From NCBI GenBank assembly GCA_016716635.1, contig JADJVZ010000014.1, forward strand, positions 744,001-808,000: 64,000 nucleotides of DNA. The letters run 5' to 3'. Each line of letters begins with the position of its first letter. Positions within the stretch are counted from its first letter, which is position 1. The DNA is from Micropruina sp. (GTDB taxonomy: Bacteria > Actinomycetota > Actinomycetes > Propionibacteriales > Propionibacteriaceae). The position numbers and the translations under genes were made by a program. Positions 52,947-60,959 of this stretch are shown here, one piece after another. The notes below the pieces were generated by a model, which saw nothing but the letters and a program-made list of their open reading frames with translations, was not told the DNA's origin and did not search any database.

Positions 52947-53759
52947 TCAGCGCAGCCCCGTCCGATTCGCAGCGGCGACAATGGCGGCGACGGTTTTGTC
53001 GTAGAGCTGGGCCGTGAGCCATTCCGCCACGTCGCCTTGCTCAGGCTCGGGGAAGCTGACGTCGTTCCATGAGCCCATCCCGCCGAACACCCAGCCAGCC
53101 GAGGCGGTGGCCAACAACCGACGGACGGCGGGCTCGGTCGAGGGCGGGACGAGGTCCGGATGGAAGGGGATCACGGGATCGTCCTCCGCGCCCAGGGCTA
53201 TGGCCGCGGCGAAACGTTCGCCCCACAACGGCACCCCTTCGCGCTCGCAGAAGTTCCCCATGGCGGCGAGGGAGGCGTCCAACTCGTCGTGGGCGCGGGC
53301 GAGCTCCAGTTGGCCCGGCACGGGCGGCTCGCCCTGACCGGGCGTGCCGGTGAGCCGAAGCTGCCAGATCTTCTGGTCCGACGCCTGGGGCGCCACGACC
53401 TCCCGGGTCGGTTTCCACGCGCTGGTGACCGTCCCCACCCCCGCGATGTGCCCAAAGTCGTGTCCGGCGAAGGCAGCCGCGAGGTGCTGGGGCAGAGCAC
53501 CGGCGTAGCTGGCGGCTTCCAGACCCAGGCGGCGGGTACCCAATGCCCGCAGGCAGGCCAGCCACTCCGCGACCGTCGTCACCACGCCGGGGGGTTCTGG
53601 CGGGACGCCCGGCACCACAAACTCCACCTCCCGCGCGAAGCGATACGTGGTGTTGAGGCGTTCGAAGTCGATCGGTTCGGGCTCCCGACCCTGCAGCCAC
53701 GCATTACCCCAAGCCACCAAGGTGATGAGGTTCGCCAGTTCTCCGTTCACGTCCCCCAT
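52947..53759 (-). CDS. Hypothetical protein
   Basis: A 270-residue soluble protein that I do not recognise. It contains Trp-rich, acidic-aromatic stretches, such as EWLACLRALGTRRLGLEAAS and HDFGHIAGVGTVTSAW, and ends with a conserved-looking GWVFGGMGSWNDVSF. There is no signal peptide or membrane helix. It diverges from the DUF1963 gene with a spacer of about 140 bases, so the two may share a control region. High-GC3 codon use supports a true gene. Confidence 0.75.
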   Translation of the reverse strand: MGDVNGELANLITLVAWGNAWLQGREPEPIDFERLNTTYRFAREVEFVVPGVPPEPPGVVTTVAEWLACLRALGTRRLGLEAASYAGALPQHLAAAFAGHDFGHIAGVGTVTSAWKPTREVVAPQASDQKIWQLRLTGTPGQGEPPVPGQLELARAHDELDASLAAMGNFCEREGVPLWGERFAAAIALGAEDDPVIPFHPDLVPPSTEPAVRRLLATASAGWVFGGMGSWNDVSFPEPEQGDVAEWLTAQLYDKTVAAIVAAANRTGLR

Positions 53760-53901
53760 CGTGGCACCGAGCGGGCCCATCGTTGGCGCGGCGCTCCAGG
53801 GATCGGGTGTTGGATGATGGCTCCACGGATCTTCGTCAGCACGGACGACGGAGCAGGGACGACGGAGCGGCCACGCCGCCACGCAGAAGGAGAGCCTCCG
53901 A

Positions 53902-54924
53902 ATGGACGAAGCCGAGTTCTTGCGACAGTTGGCCGAAGCCAACGACTTCCACGCGGGCCCTTCTGAGCCGGCCGAGCCGAGCCCCGGGTCGCGCCTGTTC
54001 ACCTCGCCGGAGCAACTTCGCGACGCGCTTGCCGCCGCGAACCTCTCCCCTGACAGCGTCGCGGTCATCACCTCGTTGGCCCAGCCCGCCTTCCAGCTCG
54101 TGACCGAAGAGATCCCGGCCGATTGGCACTCCCCCAACGGTGCCAGTCGCCTCGGGGGGACTCCCGACCTCCCGCCCGGCTCTGCCTGGCCGTGGCGCCC
54201 GGGGTACGTGGGCGTCCGCCAGGTGCTGGACGAACCGGACGACCAGCCAGCACCCCTGTCCTTCCTTGCCCAGCTAGATTTCGCCGACCTGGCCGCAGCC
54301 GGGACGCTGCCGGATGTACCTCTGCCCACGTCGGGACGCCTCCAGCTGTACTACGACCTGCAGCGCATGCCGTGGGGCTTCGACCCGGCGGAGCGGATCG
54401 GCGTCCACGTCGCCTACGACGACTCGCCCGTCAGCGCGCTCAGCCGCACGCAGCCGCCGTCCGAGCTGTTCGCCCTCGGGGACGAGGCGATACTGCACGA
54501 GCAGAGGCTGCGCCCGCAGGTCATCGTCAGCACCCCCTCCCCCTACGCCCACGCCGTGAGGAGCCGCCTCGCTGAACCCGACATCGAGGCGCTCGACGAG
54601 TGGTACGGCGAGTTCTGGGATCTGCCCGAATGGAACAGCCACCAGGTGGGCGGATGGCCCCACCAGGTCCAAGGCGAGATGCCCCTCGACGTCGCCCTGC
54701 TGGCGGCCGGTCACTACACCGGCAACATCGATGTTTACCGCGACGAGGCGGCGATGGCGGCAGCCGAGGCCGACGCCCCGAACTGGGTACTGCTGTGGCA
54801 GCTCGCCTCGGAAGATCCGTGGTTCATGTGGGGTGACGAAGGGTTCTTATACCTGTGGATCCGCCGCGACGATCTGGCCGCCCGTCGCTTCGACGACACG
54901 GTCCTGATCCTGCAGTGCTACTGA
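53902..54924 (+). CDS. DUF1963 domain protein (YwqG family)
   Basis: A 340-residue YwqG-like protein. Family marks are SRLGGTPDLPPGSAWPW, LSFLAQLDFADL, LQLYYDLQ, and the end WVLLWQLASEDP with GDEGFLYLWIRRDDL. The family's function is unknown, though members occur next to toxin-like genes. It is a single gene with an ATG at 53902 and GGAG about 11 bases upstream. Confidence 0.88.
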   Translation: MDEAEFLRQLAEANDFHAGPSEPAEPSPGSRLFTSPEQLRDALAAANLSPDSVAVITSLAQPAFQLVTEEIPADWHSPNGASRLGGTPDLPPGSAWPWRPGYVGVRQVLDEPDDQPAPLSFLAQLDFADLAAAGTLPDVPLPTSGRLQLYYDLQRMPWGFDPAERIGVHVAYDDSPVSALSRTQPPSELFALGDEAILHEQRLRPQVIVSTPSPYAHAVRSRLAEPDIEALDEWYGEFWDLPEWNSHQVGGWPHQVQGEMPLDVALLAAGHYTGNIDVYRDEAAMAAAEADAPNWVLLWQLASEDPWFMWGDEGFLYLWIRRDDLAARRFDDTVLILQCY

Positions 54925-54947
54925 GGACGCCGACCCCTCAAGGGGTG

Positions 54948-55232
54948 GTGTTGGTCCCCTCGGCGAGGGGGTACCGAGGGAACCAACACGCCACCTCGCG
55001 ACCGACCATGGAGTGAACCTCCTCCTGGTCAGTGCGAGGAGGTCCGGCCACCGGTCGCCGGTGGATGTGGTGATCCCCCCAGGGAAGGGGGTCTGCCAGG
55101 GGGATCACCACGGGTATCCCCGCTCGGCTGCTGGGTCGCAAGGAAGGGGGGTCAGCCCAGAAGCTCGAGGAGGGACGAATGGGGGGTGTGGTGATTCCCT
55201 CGGGGGGGGTGGGGGGCCGAGGGAATCACCAC
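54948..55232. repeat. Array of three diverged long hairpins, about 120-base period
   Basis: Three inverted repeats lie in the 343-base space between convergent genes: 54948-54989 (16 pairs, one mismatch, 10-base loop), 55067-55111 (13 pairs, 19-base loop) and 55188-55232 (16 perfect pairs, 13-base G-rich loop). The arms share a start (GTGTTGGT, GTGGTGAT, GTGGTGAT) followed by a C-rich stretch. Loops are G-rich (AGGGGGT-like). On the minus strand each unit is preceded by CTGACC-like sequence about 31-40 bases before the stem. No T-runs follow. Nothing else gene-like is visible in the gap. Confidence 0.75.
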
Positions 55233-55267
55233 CTGGGTGCCCGACACTGGACTGAAAGGGGAGGGGG

Positions 55268-56098
55268 TCAGCCCTTCAGGCCAGTGTGAGCCAGTCCTTC
55301 GATGACGCGGCGCTGGAGCGCCACGAACAAGATCAGGATCGGGGCCATCGCCATCGTCGCGGCGGCCATCATGACGGAGTAGTCGGTGGTATCACGGCCC
55401 GCGAACATCGCGATGCCCACCGAGAGGGGCATCGACTTGTCTTGGGAGGTGACCACCAGGGGCCAAAGAAGGTCATTCCACGACCACAGCACGGTTGTGA
55501 TGACCACAGCCGAGATAGCTGGCTTAGCGAGCGGAAGCATCACCAGGTAGAAGATCTGGAAGGGGTTGGCCCCGTCGAGACGGGCCGACTCTTCCAGCTC
55601 ATTGGGCAGTCCCACGAAGAACTGCCGCATGAGGAAGGTGCCGAACGCGGAGAAGATGCCCGGCAGGACGATGCCCCAGGTCGTGTCCAACAGATGCATG
55701 CCTTGAATCAACTGATACTGCGGCAGCAGATAGATCTGTCCGGGGACCATGAGGATGGACAACACCACCGCCAGCAAGGCCCCGCGTCCCCGGAAGTGCA
55801 TCCGGGCGAAGGCGTAGCCGGCGAGGCTACAAAGGACGACCTGGCCGATCGTCCGAATGACGGTGATCAGAACCGAGTTCCAGAACTGGTTGAGGAACGG
55901 GATCCGCTCGAAAACGGTCACGTAGTTCTGCCACTTGAACTGGGCGGGGATGAGCGTCGGGGGGACGGCCGTCACCTCGGCGTTGCTCATCAGCGAGAGC
56001 CAGATCTGCCAGAAGAACGGGAACACCATGGTGAAGGCCCCCAGGATGAGCACCGCGTGGGTTAGCCACATGGTGCCGTAGCGCTTCGTTCTAGACAT
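55268..56098 (-). CDS. Sugar ABC transporter permease (MalG/CUT1 type)
   Basis: A 276-residue permease with six predicted helices. The EAA motif with its conserved Gly is in ELEESARLDGANPFQIFYLVMLPLAKPA. The length and LFRQFF-like segment LMRQFFVGLPNE match the MalG/CUT1 group. It overlaps the other permease gene by 8 bases. No ATPase gene is in this operon, so a shared ATPase of the MsmK kind encoded elsewhere is likely. Confidence 0.9.
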   Translation of the reverse strand: MSRTKRYGTMWLTHAVLILGAFTMVFPFFWQIWLSLMSNAEVTAVPPTLIPAQFKWQNYVTVFERIPFLNQFWNSVLITVIRTIGQVVLCSLAGYAFARMHFRGRGALLAVVLSILMVPGQIYLLPQYQLIQGMHLLDTTWGIVLPGIFSAFGTFLMRQFFVGLPNELEESARLDGANPFQIFYLVMLPLAKPAISAVVITTVLWSWNDLLWPLVVTSQDKSMPLSVGIAMFAGRDTTDYSVMMAAATMAMAPILILFVALQRRVIEGLAHTGLKG

Positions 56099-57038
56099 AG
56101 GTCACCCACCTCCGCTGAAGCCGGAACTGGATGATCGTGACCAGGCCGATGAGCGCCATGACGAACACCGCAATGGCGGCGCCGTAGCCGCGGTTGCCGT
56201 TCACAAAAGCCTCTTGGTAGAAGAGGTAAACCAGCGACTTAGTGCTGGGCATGGCCGGCGACATCGGAGAAATCAAAACGAAGATCGTGTCGAACAGCTG
56301 GAAGCCGCCGATGCCCGTCATGACGGACAAGAAGAAGATCGACGGGGTCAGCAGCGGGACGGTGATCGAGAAGAACTGCCGGGTCGGACTGGCGCCGTCC
56401 AGATCGGCGGCTTCGTAGAGCTCGACCGGAATCGACTTCAGGCCCGCGGAGATGATGATCATGTTGAAGCCGATGGAGGACCACAGCCCGAGGATCGACA
56501 CAGCGATCAGCGCGACGCCGGGGGTCGACAGCCAGTAGGGCGGATTGGCGACGCCCATCGAGCGCAACGCGTAGTTGAGGATGCCGTACTCGCCGTTGAA
56601 GATCATCTTCCACACGATCGCGACGGCGACCGGCATGGCGACGTAGGGCATGAAGTACAGCACCCGGTAAACCTTCGCGAACCGCAACCCGGGACGAGAG
56701 ATCAAGGCGGCGAGCAACACCGAGATGGGGACGCCCAGCAGGACGATCCCGGTGAAGGTCAGGGTGTTGCCGAGGGCACCGAGCAGCTTCGGATCGGTGA
56801 CCAGCGTCTCGTAGTTGGCGGGGCCGACGAAGCGGGAGCCGCGTCCGAACTCGCCGGTCTTGGTGAGCGACATCCACAGCGTGGCGACGATCGGGTAGAG
56901 GTAGAAGACGGTGACGCCGGTCAGGAGAGGCATGACGAATAGCCAGGGCCATGCCCCATCTCTGCGCAACCCGTCTCGGCGCAGCCCCTCAGAGCGGGCG
57001 CCGAGCGCCCGCCCCGAGGTCATTCGCGCCGCCGTCAT
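56091..57038 (-). CDS. Sugar ABC transporter permease (MalF/CUT1 type)
   Basis: A 315-residue permease with six helices and a basic N-terminal stretch of about 30 residues (RSEGLRRDGLRRDGAW). The EAA motif appears in VELYEAADLDGASPTRQFFSITVPLLTPS. The N-terminal LFVMPLLTGVTVFYLYPIVATL is typical of CUT1 permeases. It overlaps the binding-protein gene by ATGA. Confidence 0.9.
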   Translation of the reverse strand: MTAARMTSGRALGARSEGLRRDGLRRDGAWPWLFVMPLLTGVTVFYLYPIVATLWMSLTKTGEFGRGSRFVGPANYETLVTDPKLLGALGNTLTFTGIVLLGVPISVLLAALISRPGLRFAKVYRVLYFMPYVAMPVAVAIVWKMIFNGEYGILNYALRSMGVANPPYWLSTPGVALIAVSILGLWSSIGFNMIIISAGLKSIPVELYEAADLDGASPTRQFFSITVPLLTPSIFFLSVMTGIGGFQLFDTIFVLISPMSPAMPSTKSLVYLFYQEAFVNGNRGYGAAIAVFVMALIGLVTIIQFRLQRRWVTYV

Positions 57039-58321
57039 TTCGGCTCTGCCGCCAAGAGCGTGTTCATCTTGTCGGCCATGGTCTTGGCCGCGGTGTCCAT
57101 CGGCTGGGCGCCGGCGAAGCCTGGGCTCAGCAACTCCGCCTCAAGATTCGCCCATGCGTTGGTGTTCTGGCTGACCGGGTACGGGAACGAAGAGTTCTTC
57201 GCCGAATCGGTGTAGGCCTTCAAGTTCCAGTTTGGGTAGGCGTTGAGGAAGGTGTCCTGGGTCCCGTTGAAGGCGGGCAGGGTGGTCCCAGCGGCGCCCT
57301 CGGTCATGGCGGCTTGCTTGCTGCCCAGGAACTCCGCGAAGGCCTTGGCCGCGTCCAGGTTCTTGCTGGTCTTGGCGAACACATTGGCCAGGCCATGGAT
57401 GACCGTCCCCTCATGCTTGCCCTTCGGCAACTGCACCAGGTTGAGGTCGGCCGGCGTCGGGTAGTCCTTGGCGTACGCCGGGGTCTGCCAGGTGCCGGAG
57501 TAGATCATCGCCGTCTTGCCGGAGGAGAACATCGCGGTGGGGGCCGTGTCGGCCATCACCTGGACACTGGGCATGGCCCCGTCCTTGATGAGGTCCGACC
57601 AGAACTTCAGGCCCTCGATCGACGCGGGCTGATCGTAGCCCGACTTGCCCTTGTCGATGACGTAGCCACCGGCCTGGAAGATCGTGCTGTAGAAGCTCTC
57701 CTGGCCACCGGTGAGGTCGGCGGCGATGCCGTAGACGCCCTGGCTCTTGAGCTTCGTTGCGATCTCGCGGGCGGCCTTATTGAAGTCATCCCACGTCCAA
57801 TCGTCGGTGGGAAGCGCGACGCCGGCGTCGGCGAAGAGCAACTTGTTGTACCAAAGGGCGATCGTGTCGAAGTCCTTGGGGATGCCGTAGTGCTTTCCGC
57901 CATTGGAGTACAGGTCCACCAGCGCGGTGGGGAAGTTCTTCCAGTCGACGTTGATGCCGCCCAGGTCAGCCAGCTGGTCATTGCCGGCGAAGAGTTGAAT
58001 GTTGGGGCCGTTCATCCAAAAGACGTCCGGCAGGTTGCTGGCCTCGGCCTGCGTCTTGAGCTTGGCGAAGTACTGCTTGTAGGGCGTGACCGCCACGGTG
58101 ACCTTGATGTTGGGGTAGGTCTTGTTGAAGTCGGCGATGTTCTTCTCGATGAACGGGCGCTGCGCTTCGGCCCAAATCGCGTAGTTGAGTTCTGCCTTCG
58201 TGTCCTTCGCGAGGGCACCGGCGGGGGCGGACGACGCGGACGGGCTTGCGGCGCAACCACCGAGGGCGATCCCGAAGGCGACCAACGCGGCCGTCAAGAT
58301 TCGAGAGAAGGGGGCTTTCAT
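57035..58321 (-). CDS. Extracellular sugar-binding lipoprotein of ABC transporter
   Basis: A 428-residue substrate-binding protein. The signal peptide (residues 1-22) ends with a lipobox ALGGC, giving a lipid-anchored protein. The mature part resembles family 1 solute-binding proteins, with AEAQRPFIEKNIADFNKTYP and later WYNKLLFADAGVALPTDDW. The ATG at 58321 is chosen because the signal peptide starts there. The sugar is unknown. It is preceded by a 55-base gap after the oxidoreductase gene. Confidence 0.9.
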   Translation of the reverse strand: MKAPFSRILTAALVAFGIALGGCAASPSASSAPAGALAKDTKAELNYAIWAEAQRPFIEKNIADFNKTYPNIKVTVAVTPYKQYFAKLKTQAEASNLPDVFWMNGPNIQLFAGNDQLADLGGINVDWKNFPTALVDLYSNGGKHYGIPKDFDTIALWYNKLLFADAGVALPTDDWTWDDFNKAAREIATKLKSQGVYGIAADLTGGQESFYSTIFQAGGYVIDKGKSGYDQPASIEGLKFWSDLIKDGAMPSVQVMADTAPTAMFSSGKTAMIYSGTWQTPAYAKDYPTPADLNLVQLPKGKHEGTVIHGLANVFAKTSKNLDAAKAFAEFLGSKQAAMTEGAAGTTLPAFNGTQDTFLNAYPNWNLKAYTDSAKNSSFPYPVSQNTNAWANLEAELLSPGFAGAQPMDTAAKTMADKMNTLLAAEPK

Positions 58322-58376
58322 GAGGGGTCTCCTAGGGGTGAGGAGGATGGGGTTAGCTCGTGGGTGGGTGGGGGAT

Positions 58377-59555
58377 TCAGGTGTGGACGGGGGCCGCTTT
58401 GACCCCCTGGTGGGTACGGAAGTAGTCGGCAATGTGTGGCTCAACCCGTGGCACGCGCTGTGGGGTGGAGCCGGTGCGCAGGGACACGGTGGCCGCCACG
58501 CCCGCGGCGACGGCGTCTCGAGCACCGAGGGGGTTGGTGTCGGTGGGGCCACCCTCGCGGACGAACCGGACGAACTCGGCGACGGTCAGATCGTCGGCGT
58601 CGCTGTGCCCGGCCGCGTCACCTCGGATCGGGAACTCCTCGTCGGCGCTGAGGAACGCCCCGCGGCGGCGCCACAGCTTGATGACGCCACCCTCCGAATC
58701 TCCGAAGTTCTCAAGCCGTCCGTGCGTCCCAATGACCGTGTAGTTGCGCCAGTAGTCAGGCGTGAAGTGGCACTGCTGATAGGAGGCCAGAACCCCCGAG
58801 TCGAGCCGCATCAGCATCATGGACAGGTCTTCGACGTCGATGACGGGGTTGAGGCCGGTCAGGGTGGTGGCGGGGTACCCGCTGGGATCAAACCACTCCC
58901 CCAGCAGTTCGCTGGAGTTATCCCGACGATCGGGGTTCGCGCCGTACACCATGAGGTCACCCATGGCGGTCACTTCGCGGGTAACCGACCCTGCCAACCA
59001 ATGCATCACGTCGATGTCGTGGGCACCCTTTTGCAGGAGCAAGCCCGTGGCGCGCTTGCGCTCGGCGTGCCAGTCGCGGAAGTAATAGTCGCCGCCGTGG
59101 CCGACGAAGTGGCGGCACCAAATGGCCTTGACGTCGCCCACCAGGCCCGCGTCAATGAGTTGGTGCAGCTGACGGACGACATGCATGTGGCGCATGTTGT
59201 GGCCGACGTAGAGCTTGGTTCCGGATTTGTAGGCGGTGTTGAGCACCGAGTCGGCGTCCGAAATGCGTGTGGCGATGGGCTTCTCGAGATAGGTGGCGAC
59301 ACCCGAGCGCAGCAGATCACTCGTGATTGTGGCGTGCGTGTCATCGGGCGACACCACGAACGCGGCATCGAGACCGAGCTCAATGAGGGCCCGATGGTCG
59401 GGCACAACGGGAACGTCACCGAAGTGTCGGCGCGCCCGTCTTTGCGCGTGGGGGTGCGGGTCCGCGACACCGACGATGACAGCGTCGTGGGCAAGCGCGC
59501 GGTTGGCGAGGCCGGCTCGGGCGCCAGCCCCCACAACGCCGATGCGCAGGGTCAT
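58377..59555 (-). CDS. Gfo/Idh/MocA family oxidoreductase
   Basis: A 392-residue NAD(P)-dependent sugar or inositol oxidoreductase. The Rossmann motif is GVVGAGARAGLANRAL, and the family EKP motif is in YLEKPIATRISDADS. The conserved His/Asp region is GAHDIDVMHWLAGS. Its gene is joined to the ROK regulator (ATGA) and precedes the ABC transporter genes, so it probably acts on the imported sugar or a derivative. Confidence 0.9.
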   Translation of the reverse strand: MTLRIGVVGAGARAGLANRALAHDAVIVGVADPHPHAQRRARRHFGDVPVVPDHRALIELGLDAAFVVSPDDTHATITSDLLRSGVATYLEKPIATRISDADSVLNTAYKSGTKLYVGHNMRHMHVVRQLHQLIDAGLVGDVKAIWCRHFVGHGGDYYFRDWHAERKRATGLLLQKGAHDIDVMHWLAGSVTREVTAMGDLMVYGANPDRRDNSSELLGEWFDPSGYPATTLTGLNPVIDVEDLSMMLMRLDSGVLASYQQCHFTPDYWRNYTVIGTHGRLENFGDSEGGVIKLWRRRGAFLSADEEFPIRGDAAGHSDADDLTVAEFVRFVREGGPTDTNPLGARDAVAAGVAATVSLRTGSTPQRVPRVEPHIADYFRTHQGVKAAPVHT

Positions 59556-60631
59556 GAGGGGGTCCTTTCAATGGTGGGTGGCTGCGGGGCGACAGCCTCC
59601 CCGTCCAGAATCGCGGCGGAGCCGAGCTCCACCGCACGGATCGCAGCCCCAAGCAGTGCCGCCTCCGCACCGAGTTCGCCCAACCGGATTTCCGGCTCTG
59701 CCCTCGCAGCCAGGTGCGCGCCCACGGCGGCAGCGAGCTGTTTGCGGAGTTTGGGACCGCCGTGGTCAGCCCCCGGCCCTCCGAGCACGATCAGCTCGGG
59801 GTCGATGGTGCCGATCATCTGCGCTAGCGGTGCCGCGACTAGGCCGACCAGCCGATCGACAAGGAGGGCCGCGTTGGATTCGGTCGGGTCGAAGCTCCAC
59901 GCGGGGTGCGCCAGGTTCGGGCCCTCCCCCGCCGCAAACGACGCGCCGCGCAGCAACTCGCCATCGATGACGATGCCAGCCTTCAACCCCTGCGCGATGT
60001 GCAGGTAAATCTGGTTTCCGAGCCCAGAGCCGGCACCCACACGACTCTCGGCGAGGGCGGCCACGTTCACGTGGTTCTCGGCACCCAGCTGCAGGGTGGG
60101 GTCGAGGTTCAACAACTCGCGGAGGTTGAACCCGGCCCACGAAGGGGCCGCGTTAACGCGCACGACATCGCCCTCACCGGTGACGAGGCCCGGCATGGCC
60201 ACGACGAGCACATCGAGGTCCTCGCCGGTGAGCAGGTCGAGGGCCGCGGAGCGCCAGCCGGGGTCACGGTCTTGGTCGGCGACGTTGATCGTCCGAACCG
60301 CGGTGACGACCGAACTCAGGTCGACCCGGCCATAGGTCACGATGCCGACGCGCTCCATGACCAGGCAGCCCATCCGCGTCGCGCGGGGCGCGAAGGCGTA
60401 GCGCTCTCCGGGGCGTCCGGGACCCTCGGAAAAGCTGGGGAGCGGGATGGCCAGGCCCCTGGCGGCTAGTTGCCGCATGATCGGCTGGGTCGTGGGACGG
60501 GAGAGTCCAACTGCGCGGGCGATCTCAGCGACGGAGGCCTCGCGGGCCTCTCGAAGCGTTGCCCAGCACGACGCCACATTGCGACGCCTGATGCCTGCGG
60601 CACCGTTGCCAATCCCTCTGATCACGACCAC
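59552..60631 (-). CDS. ROK family transcriptional regulator, lacking zinc-Cys motif
   Basis: A 359-residue NagC/Mlc-type protein. The N-terminal winged helix (about residues 20-75, SVAEIARAVGLSRPTTQPIM) binds DNA; a ROK fold follows, with ENHVNVAALAESRVG and IGTIDPELIVLGGPG. The usual Cys-x-Cys-G-x-x-Gly-Cys zinc motif is missing; that region reads FAAGEGPNLAHPAWSF. It probably represses the oxidoreductase/ABC operon in response to a sugar. The GTG at 60631 is the first in frame; a GTG two codons later is also possible. Confidence 0.85.
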   Translation of the reverse strand: MVVIRGIGNGAAGIRRRNVASCWATLREAREASVAEIARAVGLSRPTTQPIMRQLAARGLAIPLPSFSEGPGRPGERYAFAPRATRMGCLVMERVGIVTYGRVDLSSVVTAVRTINVADQDRDPGWRSAALDLLTGEDLDVLVVAMPGLVTGEGDVVRVNAAPSWAGFNLRELLNLDPTLQLGAENHVNVAALAESRVGAGSGLGNQIYLHIAQGLKAGIVIDGELLRGASFAAGEGPNLAHPAWSFDPTESNAALLVDRLVGLVAAPLAQMIGTIDPELIVLGGPGADHGGPKLRKQLAAAVGAHLAARAEPEIRLGELGAEAALLGAAIRAVELGSAAILDGEAVAPQPPTIERTPS

Positions 60632-60637
60632 ACATCA

Positions 60638-60753
60638 TTTCGTAAGGGTGTTTCGGTATGCGTCTTACTAAACTCCGTGCGGTAGGCCCGGTCAAGCGGG
60701 TGACCCTCCTAATACTCCTAAATAAGCCATCTTGCTTAGGAGAAAACGTTTCA
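60638..60753. promoter_or_regulatory. Candidate operators upstream of the ROK gene
   Basis: TTTCGTAAG at 60638-60646 and CTTACTAAA at 60664-60672 form an inverted repeat with one mismatch and a 17-base spacer, placed just before the ROK gene start; this fits autoregulation. A separate near-palindrome GAAAACGTTTCA at 60742-60753 resembles LacI-family operators, so a second regulator may act. The rest of the 328-base gap, apart from the palindrome at 60929, holds nothing I can name. Confidence 0.5.
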
Positions 60754-60928
60754 CTGATTCGGGCCTTCCCCGACGGCGTCGACAGGCTCACCGAGGGGCG
60801 GGTGGGACGAGGCGGGTGGGGCAGAGCCGTCAGGCGAGGCGCAGGCTGACCCGTCGCAGCGCCGGCGAACTTCCGGCCGTCGATCCGACGGGCACGACCC
60901 TAGGACCTCCGTGGCATACTAGTGCGAC

Positions 60929-60950
60929 GGACTATTTTGATTAATAGTCC
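60929..60950. promoter_or_regulatory. Palindromic operator-like site before the rhomboid-DUF2156 gene
   Basis: GGACTATT at 60929-60936 and AATAGTCC at 60943-60950 form a perfect 8-base inverted repeat around a 6-base AT-rich loop. It lies 9 bases before the TTG start and 27 before the ATG, in an otherwise GC-rich spacer. A dimeric repressor site (MarR or TetR size) is likely. Confidence 0.55.
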
Positions 60951-60959
60951 TACACACTC

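Noticed and set aside
54925..55267. Possible CRISPR array at the three regular repeats
   Set aside because: There are only three units, the repeated parts are long diverged hairpins rather than identical 25-40 base repeats, and no cas gene is nearby.
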